DNA from: Gottfriedia acidiceleris
Lineage (GTDB): Bacteria > Bacillota > Bacilli > Bacillales > Bacillaceae_G
Direction: 5' to 3'
DNA length: 64,000 nucleotides
NCBI RefSeq assembly: GCF_002128425.1
Contig: NZ_NESS01000006.1
Location: 1-64,000, forward strand
The notes under the pieces were generated by a model that was given only the letters and a program-made list of their open reading frames with translations, made no database searches and had not been told where the DNA came from. Below are positions 62,079 through 64,000 of this stretch, piece by piece; positions within the stretch are counted from its first letter, which is position 1, and each line of letters starts with the position of its first letter. A program made the translations under genes and the position numbers.

Positions 62079-63767
62079 ATGAAAAATCAAGAAGAAATTG
62101 TATTTACTACTGCGGATGCCGTCGTAAAAGAGTTAGTTCAAGCAGGCGTAGAAGTCGCTTTTGGAATTGTAAGTATTCACAACATGCCCATCTATGACGC
62201 GATTTTAAGGGATGGAAGAATCAAACTAATCTGTTCACGTGGCGAAAGTGGAGCAGTAAATATGGCAGATGGCTATGCTCGTGCAACAGGAAAATTAGGT
62301 GTTGTTATTACTAGTACAGGAACAGGAGCAGGAAACGCAGCTGGTTCATTAGTAGAAGCTTGGGCAGCCGGAGTTCCACTTCTTCATCTGACGGGAGAAG
62401 TAGCATCACCTTATCTTGGAACTGGTAAAGGGTATATACATGAATGTAAAGATCAGCTTTCAATGATGAGCGGTGCATGTAAAAATGCTGTAAGACTTAG
62501 AAGACCTGAACAAACAGCAGGAGTAGTAAGAAAAGCAATTGAAGAAGCATTAACTGCTCCAACAGGACCGGTTACATTAGAAATTCCAATCGATTTTCAA
62601 TCAGCGATTATTGAGGATGTTTCGATTAATAAAGCACATATGGATGTTTATAAACAGCAGTTAACAACAGTTATACCGGAATCAGCAATAACTAAAATTT
62701 TAGAAGCACGTCGTCCAGTTATTTGGGCTGGTGGCGGTGTTATTTCTGCTAATGCGTCAAAAGAGTTAACAAATTTGGCAGAAATTATCGGCGCAGCTGT
62801 TATTACTAGTCAGTCAGGAAAAGGCTCGATACCAGAAGATCATGAGCAATGTATAGGTCATTTTGCAGCCAATGAGTCTACTAAAGAGTTTTTGAGAAAT
62901 ACAGATTTATTAATCAGCGTAGGAGTACGCTTCAGAGGAAACGAAACATCAAATTGGAAAGTAACTGTCCCTGAAGAACATATCTCGATTGATGCAGATT
63001 TTAATGCAATTAATCGTAATTATAAAGCGAAAATCGGGTTAGTCGGAGATGCCAAGGATATTTTATCGGCTCTAATTAATAAAATCGATGAAAAATCAGT
63101 TTCGGTTTTACCATCTTATATAGAAGAAGTACGTAACTTAAGAAATGCAGTACGAGGACAACTTCGTAAAACACTTGGTCCGTTTGAACAATTTGTAGAT
63201 GGAATGAGAGAGATTTTACCGAGGGATACAATTTTAGTTCGAGATGTGACAGTACAAGCAAATGTATGGGGTAGCAGAATATTCGATATTTACGAACCTA
63301 GAACATCTATTCATGCATCCGGTGGAGGTATCGGTCAAGGTCTTCCTACTGCTATTGGAGCACAAGTAGGTTGCCCTCATCAAACAGTCGTACTGATGGC
63401 TGGTGATGGCGGATTTATGGTTAATGTAGGTGAAATGGTGACTGCAGCTGAAGAAAACCTGCCAATTATTATTGTGTTATTTGATGATTCAGGTTATGGA
63501 GTTCTTCGAAATATTCAAGAAGCAGCATACGGGCGCCAAGTGGCAGTGAATTTATTAAGTCCAGATTTTGTAAAACTAGCTGAGTCAATGCATTTTGAAG
63601 CAGCACGTATTGGTTCAGGAGACGAATTTGTTAATGAATTAAAGAAAGCAACTGAAAGAAGAAGACCAACAATGATCGTTGTCGATATGGAAGCAGTTGG
63701 ACCTATGGCTATACCATTTGGTGGACCTCCAGGAGCAGCTGAAAGTTTTAAGCCAAAAAAATTATAA
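62079..63767 (+). CDS. Thiamine diphosphate-dependent decarboxylase/synthase (acetolactate synthase-like)
   Basis: 562 residues with three domains: Pyr (about 5-170) with catalytic E56 in SRGESGAVNMADGYARATG, central domain (about 195-330), and PP domain with the ThDP motif AGDGGFMVNVGEMVTAAEENLP (about 441 on). Catabolic relatives include benzoylformate decarboxylase, oxalyl-CoA decarboxylase, and carboligases. No small regulatory subunit accompanies it, so biosynthetic acetolactate synthase is unlikely. Together with the following aldehyde dehydrogenase it could decarboxylate a 2-keto acid to an aldehyde that is then oxidised. Start ATG 62079 follows AAAGGTAGGATACTAAG. Confidence 0.87.
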   Translation: MKNQEEIVFTTADAVVKELVQAGVEVAFGIVSIHNMPIYDAILRDGRIKLICSRGESGAVNMADGYARATGKLGVVITSTGTGAGNAAGSLVEAWAAGVPLLHLTGEVASPYLGTGKGYIHECKDQLSMMSGACKNAVRLRRPEQTAGVVRKAIEEALTAPTGPVTLEIPIDFQSAIIEDVSINKAHMDVYKQQLTTVIPESAITKILEARRPVIWAGGGVISANASKELTNLAEIIGAAVITSQSGKGSIPEDHEQCIGHFAANESTKEFLRNTDLLISVGVRFRGNETSNWKVTVPEEHISIDADFNAINRNYKAKIGLVGDAKDILSALINKIDEKSVSVLPSYIEEVRNLRNAVRGQLRKTLGPFEQFVDGMREILPRDTILVRDVTVQANVWGSRIFDIYEPRTSIHASGGGIGQGLPTAIGAQVGCPHQTVVLMAGDGGFMVNVGEMVTAAEENLPIIIVLFDDSGYGVLRNIQEAAYGRQVAVNLLSPDFVKLAESMHFEAARIGSGDEFVNELKKATERRRPTMIVVDMEAVGPMAIPFGGPPGAAESFKPKKL

Positions 63768-63779
63768 AGGGGATTCAGT

Positions 63780-64000
63780 ATGATTTCGACATATCCAGTT
63801 GTATCAGGAAGATATCTCATAAATGGTGAATGGAAAGAAATAAATGAAACAGCTAGTATCATTAACCCTGCAAATAAGTCGGAAGTAATCGGTAAAGTTG
63901 CGTTATGTACTGAAGAAATCGTAAACGAAGCAATTGATGCAGCATCGACAGCATTTGAAGATTGGTCACAAAGTGAAGTTGAAAATCGCGTAGAAAGAAT
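63780..64000 (+). CDS. Aldehyde dehydrogenase, N-terminal part, cut by the window end
   Basis: 73 complete codons from ATG 63780, 12 bases after the ThDP gene stop; AAAGGGGATTCAGT precedes it. The INGEWKE, IINPANKSEVIGKV and FEDWSQ motifs are the normal start of NAD(P) aldehyde dehydrogenases. The catalytic Cys and Glu would lie outside the window. It probably oxidises the aldehyde made by the preceding decarboxylase. Confidence 0.88.
   Translation, partial: MISTYPVVSGRYLINGEWKEINETASIINPANKSEVIGKVALCTEEIVNEAIDAASTAFEDWSQSEVENRVER

Noticed and set aside
62079-63767. Annotation as biosynthetic acetolactate synthase (ilvB/alsS)
   Set aside because: No small subunit follows, and the gene is in a catabolic context with an IclR regulator and aldehyde dehydrogenase.

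Overview
The window is about 64 kb of AT-rich chromosomal DNA from a Gram-positive, endospore-former-like Bacillaceae (Bacillus sensu lato). The evidence is the Bacillus-type order of the purine operon with purS and a guanine riboswitch, the pcrB-pcrA-ligA-camS and gatCAB-dgkB-rlmCD blocks, strong AGGAGG-type ribosome binding sites, consensus SigA promoters and CcpA-like cre sites. Species cannot be fixed from the sequence alone. The first 31 kb is conserved core genome; the rest is mostly accessory sugar, secretion and catabolic functions.

Layout: 1-115 is the end of an rRNA operon (5S rRNA with terminator). It is followed by a twin-P-loop protein of unknown role and the decayed tail of another gene. 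1.8-15.0 kb is the 12-gene purine operon purEKBCSQLFMNHD, with a PurR-box-like site, a SigA promoter, a guanine riboswitch and its terminator. All steps from PRPP to IMP are encoded, apart from guaB/guaA/purA, which normally lie elsewhere. 15.0-23.5 kb holds a small membrane protein, pcrB-pcrA-ligA-camS and a proline-catabolic aldehyde dehydrogenase. 23.6-31.4 kb has a truncated RodA/FtsW remnant, a dCMP-deaminase-like gene, gatCAB (tRNA amidotransferase), a truncated formate/nitrite channel gene, dgkB and rlmCD. A Dus-like gene follows, whose composition suggests later insertion.

32.7-47.3 kb is a carbohydrate island. The first part is a four-gene amino-sugar salvage-like operon: BadF-type kinase, MupG-like phospho-muramidase, a GlmU-like nucleotidyltransferase with a left-handed beta-helix, and a SIS-domain protein. 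Next come a PRD/EIIA-containing regulator, a 1210-residue secreted protein of unknown function, and a lactose/cellobiose-type PTS (EIIC, an RDD membrane protein, EIIB, EIIA) with a GH4 6-phospho-glycosidase. 47.7-52.3 kb holds a 1473-residue secreted subtilisin-like protease ending in 60-bp-period cell-wall-binding repeats and preceded by a possible 33-codon leader ORF. 52.4-57.3 kb has an amino acid permease, an orphan membrane-fusion protein and an MFS transporter.

57.2-64.0 kb is an apparently catabolic island: divergent MFS transporter, alpha/beta hydrolase, IclR regulator, cupin, two-domain extradiol-type dioxygenase, atypical SDR, ThDP enzyme and an aldehyde dehydrogenase cut by the window end. 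Three SigA-like promoters (for the MFS gene, the hydrolase-iclR unit and the cupin unit) each carry the same kind of AAACA-TGTTT palindrome just downstream of the -10 box. This gives a coherent picture of an IclR-controlled ring-cleavage or keto-acid pathway whose substrate is not recognisable. Together with the amino-sugar/secreted-protein island, it is the best candidate for undescribed biology here.
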